Shown: positions 8,759 through 16,064 of the stretch, piece after piece | Layout: each line of letters begins with the position of its first letter | Numbering within the stretch: the stretch's first letter is position 1 | Source: Candidatus Omnitrophota bacterium | GTDB taxonomy: Bacteria; Hinthialibacterota; Hinthialibacteria; Hinthialibacterales; Hinthialibacteraceae | Reading direction: 5' to 3' | NCBI GenBank assembly: GCA_003598175.1 | Contig: QZKN01000141.1 | Span: 1 to 64,000, forward strand | Length of the DNA: 64,000 bases | The notes under the pieces: generated by a model | What the model saw: the letters and a program-made list of their open reading frames with translations, nothing else | Told to the model about the DNA's origin: nothing | The model's database searches: none | Translations under genes and position numbers: made by a program

Positions 8759-8787
8759 GTAGGGGCAGATTTCAAACCTGCCCCTAC
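8759..8787. repeat. Palindromic repeat element (third copy in window)
   Basis: GTAGGGGCAGATTT...CCTGCCCCTAC is a near-perfect 29-bp palindrome, the same family as the two copies in the NicO transporter gene at 2386-2416 and 2524-2554. It lies in the leader or extreme 5' coding region of the binding-protein gene and ends directly before an in-frame ATG (8788). Confidence 0.85.
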
Positions 8788-8835
8788 ATGGAATTTTCAT
8801 CTCTTCGTTGTGATCAACCGATCCTGTCGGTTTTT

Positions 8836-10434
8836 GTGAATCCACACCGTTCTCTGTTTTTTGTATTTTTTTTCTTGTGTTTTTTTTTGCAAGCCTGCTC
8901 GCCGAAAGGAAAGAATGAGGAATATGGCGGCGCATTCTTCATGCCGCCCGCCGATAAGGATACCCTCGTTCTGTATGATATGCGCGATCCGCCCACGCTC
9001 GATCCTGCCCGTTCGTGGGCGGTATTGGATGGCCGGTTGATCGGCCTGGTTTTTTCCAATCTCGTGCGCTTCGATCACGAAGCGGAAATTCAGCCGGATC
9101 TCGCTTCGGTTTGGTCGATTTCCGCGGATGGAAAGCAGTATACCTTTCATTTAAAACCGCAAGCGAAATTTTCGAATGGCCGGCCGGTCGCGGCAGAAGA
9201 TGTGCGCTATTCGTTCGAGAGGATTTTGGATCCGAAATCGGCGTCTCCGTCGCGGTGGGTGTTGGAACGGATCAAAACAATCGATGTGATTGATCCGCAT
9301 ACGTTATCTCTCACTCTCGACAAACCGTTTGCGCCGTTTCTTGGTCTGCTGGCCATGCCCGCCGCGTCCGTCGTTCCGCGCGAGGAAGTGGAACGATGCG
9401 AACGAGAAGATATTCCTTTCGGCGAACAACCGATCGGCAGCGGACCGTGGTTGTTCAAGGAATGGCAGCACGATCAATATCTCGATTTTGACAGAAATGA
9501 CGAGTATTGGGATGAAAAGCCCAATATTCCGCATCTGCGAATCCGTATTTTCGGCAGTCCCTTCACCGCTATTGCCGAATTCGAAACCGGCAATTCCGCC
9601 GTGATCGATCCGGTGCCCGAAGCGGAAATTCTCCGTTGGAAAACGCATCCGAAATGGAATTCATATACTGCGTTGACGCCTTTATTGACGACGGACATGC
9701 TGGTTTTCAATTGTAAAAGAGTACCGCTCGATCAAATCCATATCCGCAGGGCTTTGTGCCAGGCTATCGAAACGGCGTTGGTGTTGGAATGTGTGCGTGA
9801 AGGCGCCGGAATCGTGGCCACCGGACCGATACCGGTGGGATTGGCCGGCTATACGCCGGATAAAAAACCGTTTCCCTACAATCCGCAAGCAGCGAAAAAC
9901 GTCCTGGCCAGTTCCGATCTGCGCAATCGGGAAATGCGCCTGCTGTTGCCCGCCGCGGAAAATTTTGTCCGCAGCATTGGGGAAGTCGTGCAGGCCGAAT
10001 GGAAAAAAATCGGACTTTCCGTCCGCATCGTGCAGGTGGAATGGGTGACGTATCGGCGCATGTTGCGCGAAGGGGACTTCGACGTGGCCTTTCGCAATTG
10101 GTTTGCGGATTATCCGGACGGCGACAATTTTTTGTTCCCGTTGTTCCACTCCTCCCAACTCGACGCGGGAAATTTTTCCCGATTTCAGGATGAAGAAGTG
10201 GACCATTTTATCGAACAGTCCCAGCTCGAATTAAACGAAGAGCATCGTACGGAACTGCTGCGGCAGGTTAATGATCTGATTTACGAAAAAGCGCCTGCTC
10301 TCTTTCTCTGGTATCGCGCGAAATATATCGTCAGCCAGCCGTGGCTGAAACAGTATACCGAGCCGTTGATCTTCAACGGCACACGATTTCTCAAAGAGAG
10401 AATCGAGCCGCCGGATCGCGACGCCATTCAATGA
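8836..10434 (+). CDS. Peptide/nickel-type ABC transporter substrate-binding lipoprotein (SBP family 5)
   Basis: Extracytoplasmic solute-binding lipoprotein of the DppA/OppA class. The preferred GTG start at 8836 gives NPHRSLFFVFFFLCFFLQAC, a classical lipoprotein signal ending in lipobox LQAC. ATG 8788 and ATG 8641 are in frame but would place an odd 16-65 residue extension, partly encoded by a palindromic repeat, before it. The mature part has the family landmarks PPTLDPARSW, TFHLKPQAKFSNGRPVAAED, VRYSFERILDP, PIGSGPW and the C-terminal NDLIYEKAPALFLWYR. It probably binds peptides or similar small molecules; specificity is not readable. First gene of an operon with two permeases, separated from them by a strong hairpin. 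Confidence 0.93.
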   Translation: MNPHRSLFFVFFFLCFFLQACSPKGKNEEYGGAFFMPPADKDTLVLYDMRDPPTLDPARSWAVLDGRLIGLVFSNLVRFDHEAEIQPDLASVWSISADGKQYTFHLKPQAKFSNGRPVAAEDVRYSFERILDPKSASPSRWVLERIKTIDVIDPHTLSLTLDKPFAPFLGLLAMPAASVVPREEVERCEREDIPFGEQPIGSGPWLFKEWQHDQYLDFDRNDEYWDEKPNIPHLRIRIFGSPFTAIAEFETGNSAVIDPVPEAEILRWKTHPKWNSYTALTPLLTTDMLVFNCKRVPLDQIHIRRALCQAIETALVLECVREGAGIVATGPIPVGLAGYTPDKKPFPYNPQAAKNVLASSDLRNREMRLLLPAAENFVRSIGEVVQAEWKKIGLSVRIVQVEWVTYRRMLREGDFDVAFRNWFADYPDGDNFLFPLFHSSQLDAGNFSRFQDEEVDHFIEQSQLELNEEHRTELLRQVNDLIYEKAPALFLWYRAKYIVSQPWLKQYTEPLIFNGTRFLKERIEPPDRDAIQ

Positions 10435-10478
10435 AATCGTATGTTCCGGTATTCTTTTTGCCGAAGAATTATAATACC

Positions 10479-10536
10479 AGGGTAGAGCAAGCGTCCCGCT
10501 TGCGTCGTTATGCAAGCGGGACGCTTGCTCTACCCT
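10479..10536. repeat. Perfect 25-bp inverted repeat between binding-protein and permease genes
   Basis: The left arm 10479-10503 and right arm 10512-10536 are exact reverse complements with an 8-base loop. The core is AGCAAGCGTCCCGCTTGC. It lies between the stop of the binding-protein gene and the first permease start. In RNA it would form a very stable hairpin. It has no T-tract, so it is more likely an mRNA-processing or stability element, or a mobile palindrome, than a terminator. It belongs to a different sequence family from the GTAGGGGCAGG palindromes. Confidence 0.9.
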
Positions 10537-10557
10537 CACAAAAATCGAGTTCATACC

Positions 10558-11487
10558 ATGTTTACCTACGTTTTACGCCGCTTGTTGTTGATGATTCCGG
10601 TTTTGTGGGGAGTCGTTACGATTACGTTTTTCCTCGGCCGGATGGCGCCGGGCGATCCAGCCGACGCGATGGCCGGGCAACGCGCGAGCGAGGAACAGCG
10701 ACAGCGGATCCGTGAACGGTATGGCTTCGACAAACCGTTGCTGGTTCAATACGGCGTCTATCTGCTCAATATCTGCAAAGGCGATTTGGGCATATCGTAC
10801 GACAGCCACCGTCCCGTCGCCGCCATCATCGCGGAACGTTTTCCCAATACGTTCCGGTTGGCTTTTTCCGCGATGGTGGTAGCGATTTTGCTGGGAATTA
10901 CCGCCGGCCTGGTTTCCGCTCTTTTTCCCAATACGTTTTATGACCGCCTGGCGATGGTGTTGTCGTTGATCGGCATTTCCACGCCGGTTTTTTGGTTGGG
11001 GCTTTTATTGATGTATTTCGTCGGCGTGCGTTTGCAGTGGCTGCCGCCGTCCGGTTTCGGAGACGGCGGGATTCGCTATTTGATCCTTCCCGCCATTGCG
11101 TTGGGAACGCAATCCGTCGCCTTTCTCGCCCGGATGACCCGCGCGGGCATGTTGGAAGTCATGAACGAAGAGTATCTCGTCACCGCGCGAGCGAAGGGAA
11201 TGCGCGAAGTGGTCGTCATCTTCAAACATGCTTTTGCCAACGCCGTTATTCCCATCATCACTATCGTCGGCCTTGATTTCGCCAGTTATCTGTCCGGTTC
11301 GGTGCTGACCGAAAAAGTATTTTCCTGGCCCGGCCTCGGACGGCACATCGTGACCGCCATCGAGCAGCGGGATTATCCGCTGATCAACGGAACGGTATTG
11401 TTTTTCGCTCTGATTTTCATATTGATCAATTTAATCGTGGATTTGTTGTACGCCTATCTCGATCCGAGGATCCGTTACGAATCATGA
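10558..11487 (+). CDS. ABC transporter permease, DppB/OppB family
   Basis: Inner-membrane subunit of a peptide/nickel-class importer. Starts MFTYVLRRLLLMIPVLWGVVTITFFLGR, the standard first helix and N-terminal signature of DppB-like permeases. The RVAPGDP-like motif appears as RMAPGDPADAM. Six membrane segments; the EAA loop near residue 210 reads EYLVTARAKGMREVVVIFKHAFANAV. ATG 10558 is chosen because an upstream in-frame ATG (10510) lies inside the hairpin repeat. The stop overlaps the next start by 4 bases (ATGA). Confidence 0.94.
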   Translation: MFTYVLRRLLLMIPVLWGVVTITFFLGRMAPGDPADAMAGQRASEEQRQRIRERYGFDKPLLVQYGVYLLNICKGDLGISYDSHRPVAAIIAERFPNTFRLAFSAMVVAILLGITAGLVSALFPNTFYDRLAMVLSLIGISTPVFWLGLLLMYFVGVRLQWLPPSGFGDGGIRYLILPAIALGTQSVAFLARMTRAGMLEVMNEEYLVTARAKGMREVVVIFKHAFANAVIPIITIVGLDFASYLSGSVLTEKVFSWPGLGRHIVTAIEQRDYPLINGTVLFFALIFILINLIVDLLYAYLDPRIRYES

Positions 11488-12299
11488 AACTGCCACGACA
11501 CCCCTACATCATGGTCGGCGGAGCCATTTCGTTGCTGCTCATCGTAACGGCAACATTCGCGCCGTTTATTTGTGGTTATCAACCGGACGAAATCGATTTG
11601 CGGGCGCGTTATCAACCGCCGTCATGGCAGCATTGGTTCGGCACCGATGAAGTGGGGCGCGACGTGTTCAGCCGTGTGGTGTATGGCGCGCGCATTTCAT
11701 TGGGCATCGGCCTCACCACCCGCACGGCGGGATTGTTGATCGGCTTGATTATCGGGTGCCTGTCCGGCTATTACGGCGGGAAAACGGATGTTTTGTTGCA
11801 GCGAATTGTGGATGTTACGTTGGCGTTTCCATTTTTACTGCTCGTCATTTCGATTGCGGTCATTTTTACGGAAGGGTTGCTTTCGGTTTTTATCGCCTTG
11901 AGCGCGGTGATGTGGGCAGGCATGGCGCGCATCATGCGTTCGCAAGTGATGGCGATGAAAGAACGGGAATACGTGACCGCGATCAAAGCGTTCGGCGCGT
12001 CGGACTGGCGCGTGATCGTGTATCACATCCTGCCCAACGCTTACGTTCCCGCGCTGATTTGGTGGACGATGGGTCTGGCGCAGGCCATCATGGCGGAGGC
12101 GGGATTGTCGTTTCTCGGTTTGGGCGCACAACCACCCACGCCCAGCTGGGGCAGCATGATTCATTACGGTTCGCAGGCGATTCGAGTTGCGCCGTGGGTT
12201 TCGCTTTTTCCCGGCGCGGCGCTGGCGGTAACGGTTTTGGGATTCAATTTGTTGGGAGAGGGCTTGCGTGACGTGCTTGATCCGCATTATAAACATTGA
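11484..12299 (+). CDS. ABC transporter permease, DppC/OppC family
   Basis: Second membrane subunit of the same importer, 271 aa. It contains the family sequence HWFGTDEVGRDVFSRVVYGARISL after the first helix, and the EAA loop EYVTAIKAFGASDWRVIVYHILPNA. It ends in the conserved GLRDVLDP. Translationally coupled to the DppB-like gene by an ATGA overlap. No DppD/DppF-type ATPase gene follows (the next gene is on the other strand), so the importer must borrow ATPases encoded elsewhere or be incomplete here. Confidence 0.94.
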   Translation: MKLPRHPYIMVGGAISLLLIVTATFAPFICGYQPDEIDLRARYQPPSWQHWFGTDEVGRDVFSRVVYGARISLGIGLTTRTAGLLIGLIIGCLSGYYGGKTDVLLQRIVDVTLAFPFLLLVISIAVIFTEGLLSVFIALSAVMWAGMARIMRSQVMAMKEREYVTAIKAFGASDWRVIVYHILPNAYVPALIWWTMGLAQAIMAEAGLSFLGLGAQPPTPSWGSMIHYGSQAIRVAPWVSLFPGAALAVTVLGFNLLGEGLRDVLDPHYKH

Positions 12300-12495
12300 A
12301 ACTGTTTTGCAGGAGACACTCCACATCTTACCGGATTGGGTATCATGTCTGTATAAATATGGAGGCAACTCCGCGGGCTTTTAGATGAATTTGCAATAGT
12401 ATTATGATTTGTCGAGCGCGAAACGAGATTTCCCTGAAGCCATCAATCCCAAAGTCCAATCTACCTATGCATTGCGCATTATCATCATGAACCGG

Positions 12496-13470
12496 CTAAA
12501 ATTTTTTTTTTACGACGTTGACGAAGCGCGCCATTCGTTGTGCTTTGGTCGTCGATTCCTCTTTCTCGTCATTGATTTCCGGCGGCAATTTCCCGGCTTT
12601 GTCCAGCTTATTCATTTCTTCCATGTTCTTCACGACTTCCTGCATGGACGTGATTGTCGACCAGATTTCCTGGAATTGAACGCGGCGTGTTTCTATTTTC
12701 GTTTTCAAACCGTCGACGGCCTGCGTCAATGAATTTTTCGCCTTGACCAGCAAATCGATATTCAATTCGGCCGAGTTTCCCAGATCAAGAGAGCCTTTTT
12801 TGTCTCCCAGCAAGGCTTTATAGATTCTGTTCAATTCATCAATATTGAATGAGGCCTTGTCTCTTTTCACCTTTTCGAATAATACATTGACGTGTTTGGA
12901 CGCGCACGTTTCGAACGTGTCCCCCAATTCGATTTCTTTTTCATATACGTGATGTAAAACCTGGAGCTGATCGATGACCCATTTCAAATATTCGATGACA
13001 TACGTTCTTCCCACCGGCGTTTGCACCGATTTGCCTTGTTTTTTTAATTCCGCAAGTTTTTCCTTATATTCCTCCAGTTTGACGGTTGCGCGGGCGCAGA
13101 TGCGCTCCTGCTTTTTGATAAACGCATGTTCCCGATTCCAACCTTCTTTATCGTAATGGTAGAACGGCGACGAATGCAGGCAGTCGATGATCAATTTGGA
13201 CTGTTCCGTCGAGGTGATGCATTCTTTCCAGCGTTGATTTTCGTGAATCGTGATACTGGCGAACATCTTTCCGGCATTGTCCAGAGATTCGCGAAAATTT
13301 TTTCGGATTTTCATTTCCGCGAGAACCGCCGCCATATCCGTCAAAATAAGCCGACCGTCTTTGCACGCCATCATGACCTGATGTTTGTCGACGCCGGGAT
13401 TCTGTTTCAGATACTCCTCCACGAGCACATCCGTGATCTCTTCTTTGGCGCGTTCGTATCTCTCGCTCAT
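12496..13470 (-). CDS. Coiled-coil-rich cytoplasmic protein of unknown function, 324 aa
   Basis: Not recognised. No signal peptide or membrane segment. The sequence is highly charged and almost wholly helical: heptad-like stretches occur near residues 125-145 (ATVKLEEYKEKLAELKKQGK), 200-230 and 250-300. Cys and His occur (KECITS, FETCASKH) but not in a clear metal-binding pattern. The ATG is preceded by GAAAGG. It stands alone between the ABC transporter genes and the AAA/PIN remnant. It could be a scaffold or a partner of the lost gene pair, but nothing proves this. Confidence 0.6.
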   Translation of the reverse strand: MSERYERAKEEITDVLVEEYLKQNPGVDKHQVMMACKDGRLILTDMAAVLAEMKIRKNFRESLDNAGKMFASITIHENQRWKECITSTEQSKLIIDCLHSSPFYHYDKEGWNREHAFIKKQERICARATVKLEEYKEKLAELKKQGKSVQTPVGRTYVIEYLKWVIDQLQVLHHVYEKEIELGDTFETCASKHVNVLFEKVKRDKASFNIDELNRIYKALLGDKKGSLDLGNSAELNIDLLVKAKNSLTQAVDGLKTKIETRRVQFQEIWSTITSMQEVVKNMEEMNKLDKAGKLPPEINDEKEESTTKAQRMARFVNVVKKKF

Positions 13471-13693
13471 ACCAATTGAAACCTTTCAGAGCATATTGAA
13501 CGATGCGATGTTCATTTGGAAATACGATCCTGTTCCCGTAGAATCGGATTCAAATTCTTATTTCATTATACCCAATTCATTCGAGTTTGATAACAAAAAA
13601 TTGCGCCCGTCTTTTTTCACGAATACCGGCCTTTTTTCTACTCAAAGCTCGTCCATAATGAATATAGCATAGTGGGGTAAAGAAGGTAATATC

Positions 13694-14076
13694 ATGCTAC
13701 GCAAATTACGGATTCAAAATTTTAAACTCTGGCAGGATACCGCCATCAACTTTTCATGCGTGGTCAACCGGGCGTCGGTGATCGTTTTATGAAATGGGTC
13801 CATGATCATCGGTGGCAATTTTCACCGGAAAATCGTGTTGATATAACGAAAAATGATGATACGTACGATGAATTTCCCATTCACAAAGAAATTGCGAATT
13901 TTGATCCGTCGGACAGAAAATTCGTTGCAGTGGCGAATGCGCATTCCGCTCATCCCCCTATTTTGCAAGCGACCGATTGCAAATGGTGGGGATGGAAGGA
14001 TGCGCTTTTCGAAGTCGGAATAACCGTTATTTTTTTATGCCCGTATTATATAAAAGTAAAATATGAACAGATATGA
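13694..14076 (+). pseudogene. Deletion scar joining the start of an AAA-ATPase gene to the end of a PIN-like gene
   Basis: ATG 13694, preceded by AAGAAGG, opens MLRKLRIQNFKLWQDTAINF, the standard N-terminus of RecF/SMC-like AAA ATPases just before the Walker A region, and then runs to a stop at 13790-13792. A second frame from about 13756 gives GVGDRFMKWVHDHRW, then NFDPSDRKFVAVANAH and PPILQATDCKWWGW, ending ITVIFLCPYYI. That looks like the C-terminal half of a PIN-like protein (FDPSDRKFVAVA is a late-motif signature). Nearly all of the ATPase, including Walker A, and the N-terminal half of the partner are gone. The stop codon of the second frame is provided by the first bases of the MITE that follows. 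Confidence 0.6.
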
Positions 14077-14205
14077 TGCGCCGGCAAAAAGTCGGATGAA
14101 ATTTTGAAACCGGCACATATTGTGGTATTATGAACAATCTGCCACTATATATTGTGCAGACAAGATGTCCGCACCACAATTTTTTGACTTTTTGCCGGGG
14201 CATCA
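14074..14205. mobile_element. 132-bp MITE-like element with ~20-bp terminal inverted repeats
   Basis: The left end TGATGCGCCGGCAAAAAGTC (14074-14093) is the inverse of the right end (14186-14205) with one mismatch. Both ends are flanked by TA (14072-14073 and 14206-14207), as expected for a TA target duplication made by IS630/Tc1-mariner-type transposases. The interior has no ORF. The right end lies 24 bp before the DUF362 gene start, so the element may supply part of its promoter or leader. Confidence 0.75.
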
Positions 14206-14229
14206 TATATAAAGGATAAAGGCTGACTC

Positions 14230-16041
14230 ATGAAACCATACTTTTCATCTGATCGTTTTTTCCTTATTCGTTCCGGCATCGCGTTCCTCATTTGTGGTGT
14301 GATCATCGTCGATCTTTTAGCCCAGTTCCCGAACAAGCCCATGTCGGAAGCGAAACCGGTTTCGCAGCTCAAAGCGGATGGCCTGCCGGCGGATTATTCG
14401 ACGCGAGTTGCGTTTGTTCGTTCCGACGATCCGGTTTTGAGTCAGCCGGTTGGGCTTGATCAGGAATTGAGCGACGAGCAGGTGCACGAAATGGTCTTTC
14501 GCGCATTGGATCAGTCCGGCGACTTGAAACCATTGCTGTTCGATGGCGCGAAAATCACCCTGAAACCGAATATTGTTATCGTGACCGAACAAAAAGGCTG
14601 TACGACCGATCCCCGAGTGGTGGAAGGCATCATTTTATGGATCGAAAAGCAGGGATATTCCAACATCAAATATACCGTGGCGGAATGTGGAGCCGCCTGG
14701 TTGATGCCGGCTATGAAAGATACCGCTTTCAACGCCGGACAGGCGAAGATTGCAGATGGATTCGAGGTAATGGGGTATCGCGAAATTGTCAGGCGACTCG
14801 AATCGTGTGGGATTTCCGTTGAACTGGTGGACGCCAATTTCGGCAGCTATGAAAAGCCGCTTTCCCGCATTCGCGAAGTTCCTGTTCCCGCCTTTATCGA
14901 CTTTCCAGAATTCGATTCCTATTGGATCCATGAGTGTTTTCTCGACGCGGATCTGCTGATCAATGTGCCCGTCATGAAAACGCACATTGTGGCCTATGTC
15001 ACGCTCTGTCTGAAGAATCACATCGGTCTCCCCGCCGGAGCGAAATATGGATTTACTCGCAAGCAGGGCGGGCCGAATGCGGGCGATCCCCATCTGCACC
15101 GCGATTTTCCGGAAAAAAATTCCGTCGAGCAGGAAATCGTTGATTTGGCGGCTATTGGCCGGCCTCAATATAACGTGGTCGACGCCCTCGTGGGGATGGA
15201 ACGCTTTCACATTCCCGGCGGCGCGGCGATTCGTCGAAATATGATCGTTGCCGGGCCGGATATGGTCGCGGTGGATTCGGTTTGCATGAAATTGATGGGA
15301 CTCAATCCGTCCGACGCCGCGCACGTCATGAATGCCGCGCGTGAAGGATTGGGAACGATGGACGACGCGCAAATCGAAATCGTCAGCGAGCGGGGCGTCG
15401 AAGAATCGATGTTTTATTTCGAGCATAGCGTGGAAGATCAAACCAACCGTCCGCGTTACGGCACGACTCCCCGCGTATGGCTGCTCAATTCCTCCGCCGG
15501 GGATGATCTCGGTATTTCCTATTTGGAAAAATCCGATAAAGACATCGTTGCTGAGGCTGGAAAAAATGGGTGGACGGAGCCGCTATACTTTTCTGACGAA
15601 TATATCGATTTTGCGGTGAATTATTCGTTGAAAAACGGCCATTGTTATTATGCATTCTGTTGGATCGATGTTCCTCGCGAGGAAGAGGCGGAATTGTGGT
15701 TCAGCGCCAACGATGACGGCGCGATGTGGATCGGCGGGGAAAAAGTCTATGAAACGCAGGGCGTGAATACGCCCAAATGCGTTCTGCCGGGCCGGGCCAG
15801 CGCGGTGATCCAACTGAAAAAAGGGCGGCATCCGTTGCTGGTGAAGCTGGTCCACACAGCCGGCTTGGCGAAAGCGAATGCGGCGTTCGCTTTCAACATA
15901 TGTCGGATCGTTCCGCGTCCCTTGCCGAAAGATCGGGCGACGTTTTGGGATACGCGGGATGATACGAACCATGCGCGTTATGCGGGCTCAAGAGTTTCAG
16001 GATTGAAATTCGATTGCCATGAAAAAAACAAAGAAAAATGA
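14230..16041 (+). CDS. DUF362 domain protein with C-terminal beta-sandwich-like domain, 603 aa
   Basis: Exported or membrane-anchored protein: an N-terminal hydrophobic segment (FLICGVIIVDLLA) is followed by a DUF362 domain over roughly residues 75-400. Landmarks are ITLKPNIVI, the TDPRVVEGI region, INVPVMKTH and LKNHIGLP, and the late VAGPDMVAVDSVCMKLMG. The family is common in anaerobes and environmental bacteria, often with ferredoxin domains; no CxxCxxC clusters are present here. The last ~150 residues (DVPREEEAELWFSANDDGAM, then VIQLKKGRHPLLVKLVH) look like a carbohydrate-binding or PA14-type beta sandwich. A similar 'xWxxG...GxHxLLVK' segment occurs in the giant protein at 31648. Biochemical function unknown. 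Convergent with the TonB receptor gene. Confidence 0.8.
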   Translation: MKPYFSSDRFFLIRSGIAFLICGVIIVDLLAQFPNKPMSEAKPVSQLKADGLPADYSTRVAFVRSDDPVLSQPVGLDQELSDEQVHEMVFRALDQSGDLKPLLFDGAKITLKPNIVIVTEQKGCTTDPRVVEGIILWIEKQGYSNIKYTVAECGAAWLMPAMKDTAFNAGQAKIADGFEVMGYREIVRRLESCGISVELVDANFGSYEKPLSRIREVPVPAFIDFPEFDSYWIHECFLDADLLINVPVMKTHIVAYVTLCLKNHIGLPAGAKYGFTRKQGGPNAGDPHLHRDFPEKNSVEQEIVDLAAIGRPQYNVVDALVGMERFHIPGGAAIRRNMIVAGPDMVAVDSVCMKLMGLNPSDAAHVMNAAREGLGTMDDAQIEIVSERGVEESMFYFEHSVEDQTNRPRYGTTPRVWLLNSSAGDDLGISYLEKSDKDIVAEAGKNGWTEPLYFSDEYIDFAVNYSLKNGHCYYAFCWIDVPREEEAELWFSANDDGAMWIGGEKVYETQGVNTPKCVLPGRASAVIQLKKGRHPLLVKLVHTAGLAKANAAFAFNICRIVPRPLPKDRATFWDTRDDTNHARYAGSRVSGLKFDCHEKNKEK

Positions 16042-16064
16042 GAACGCTGAGTATCGCCGCATTT

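Noticed and set aside
10510-10557. Upstream ATG extension of the DppB-like permease
   Set aside because: It lies inside the palindromic hairpin; the family N-terminus begins at ATG 10558.
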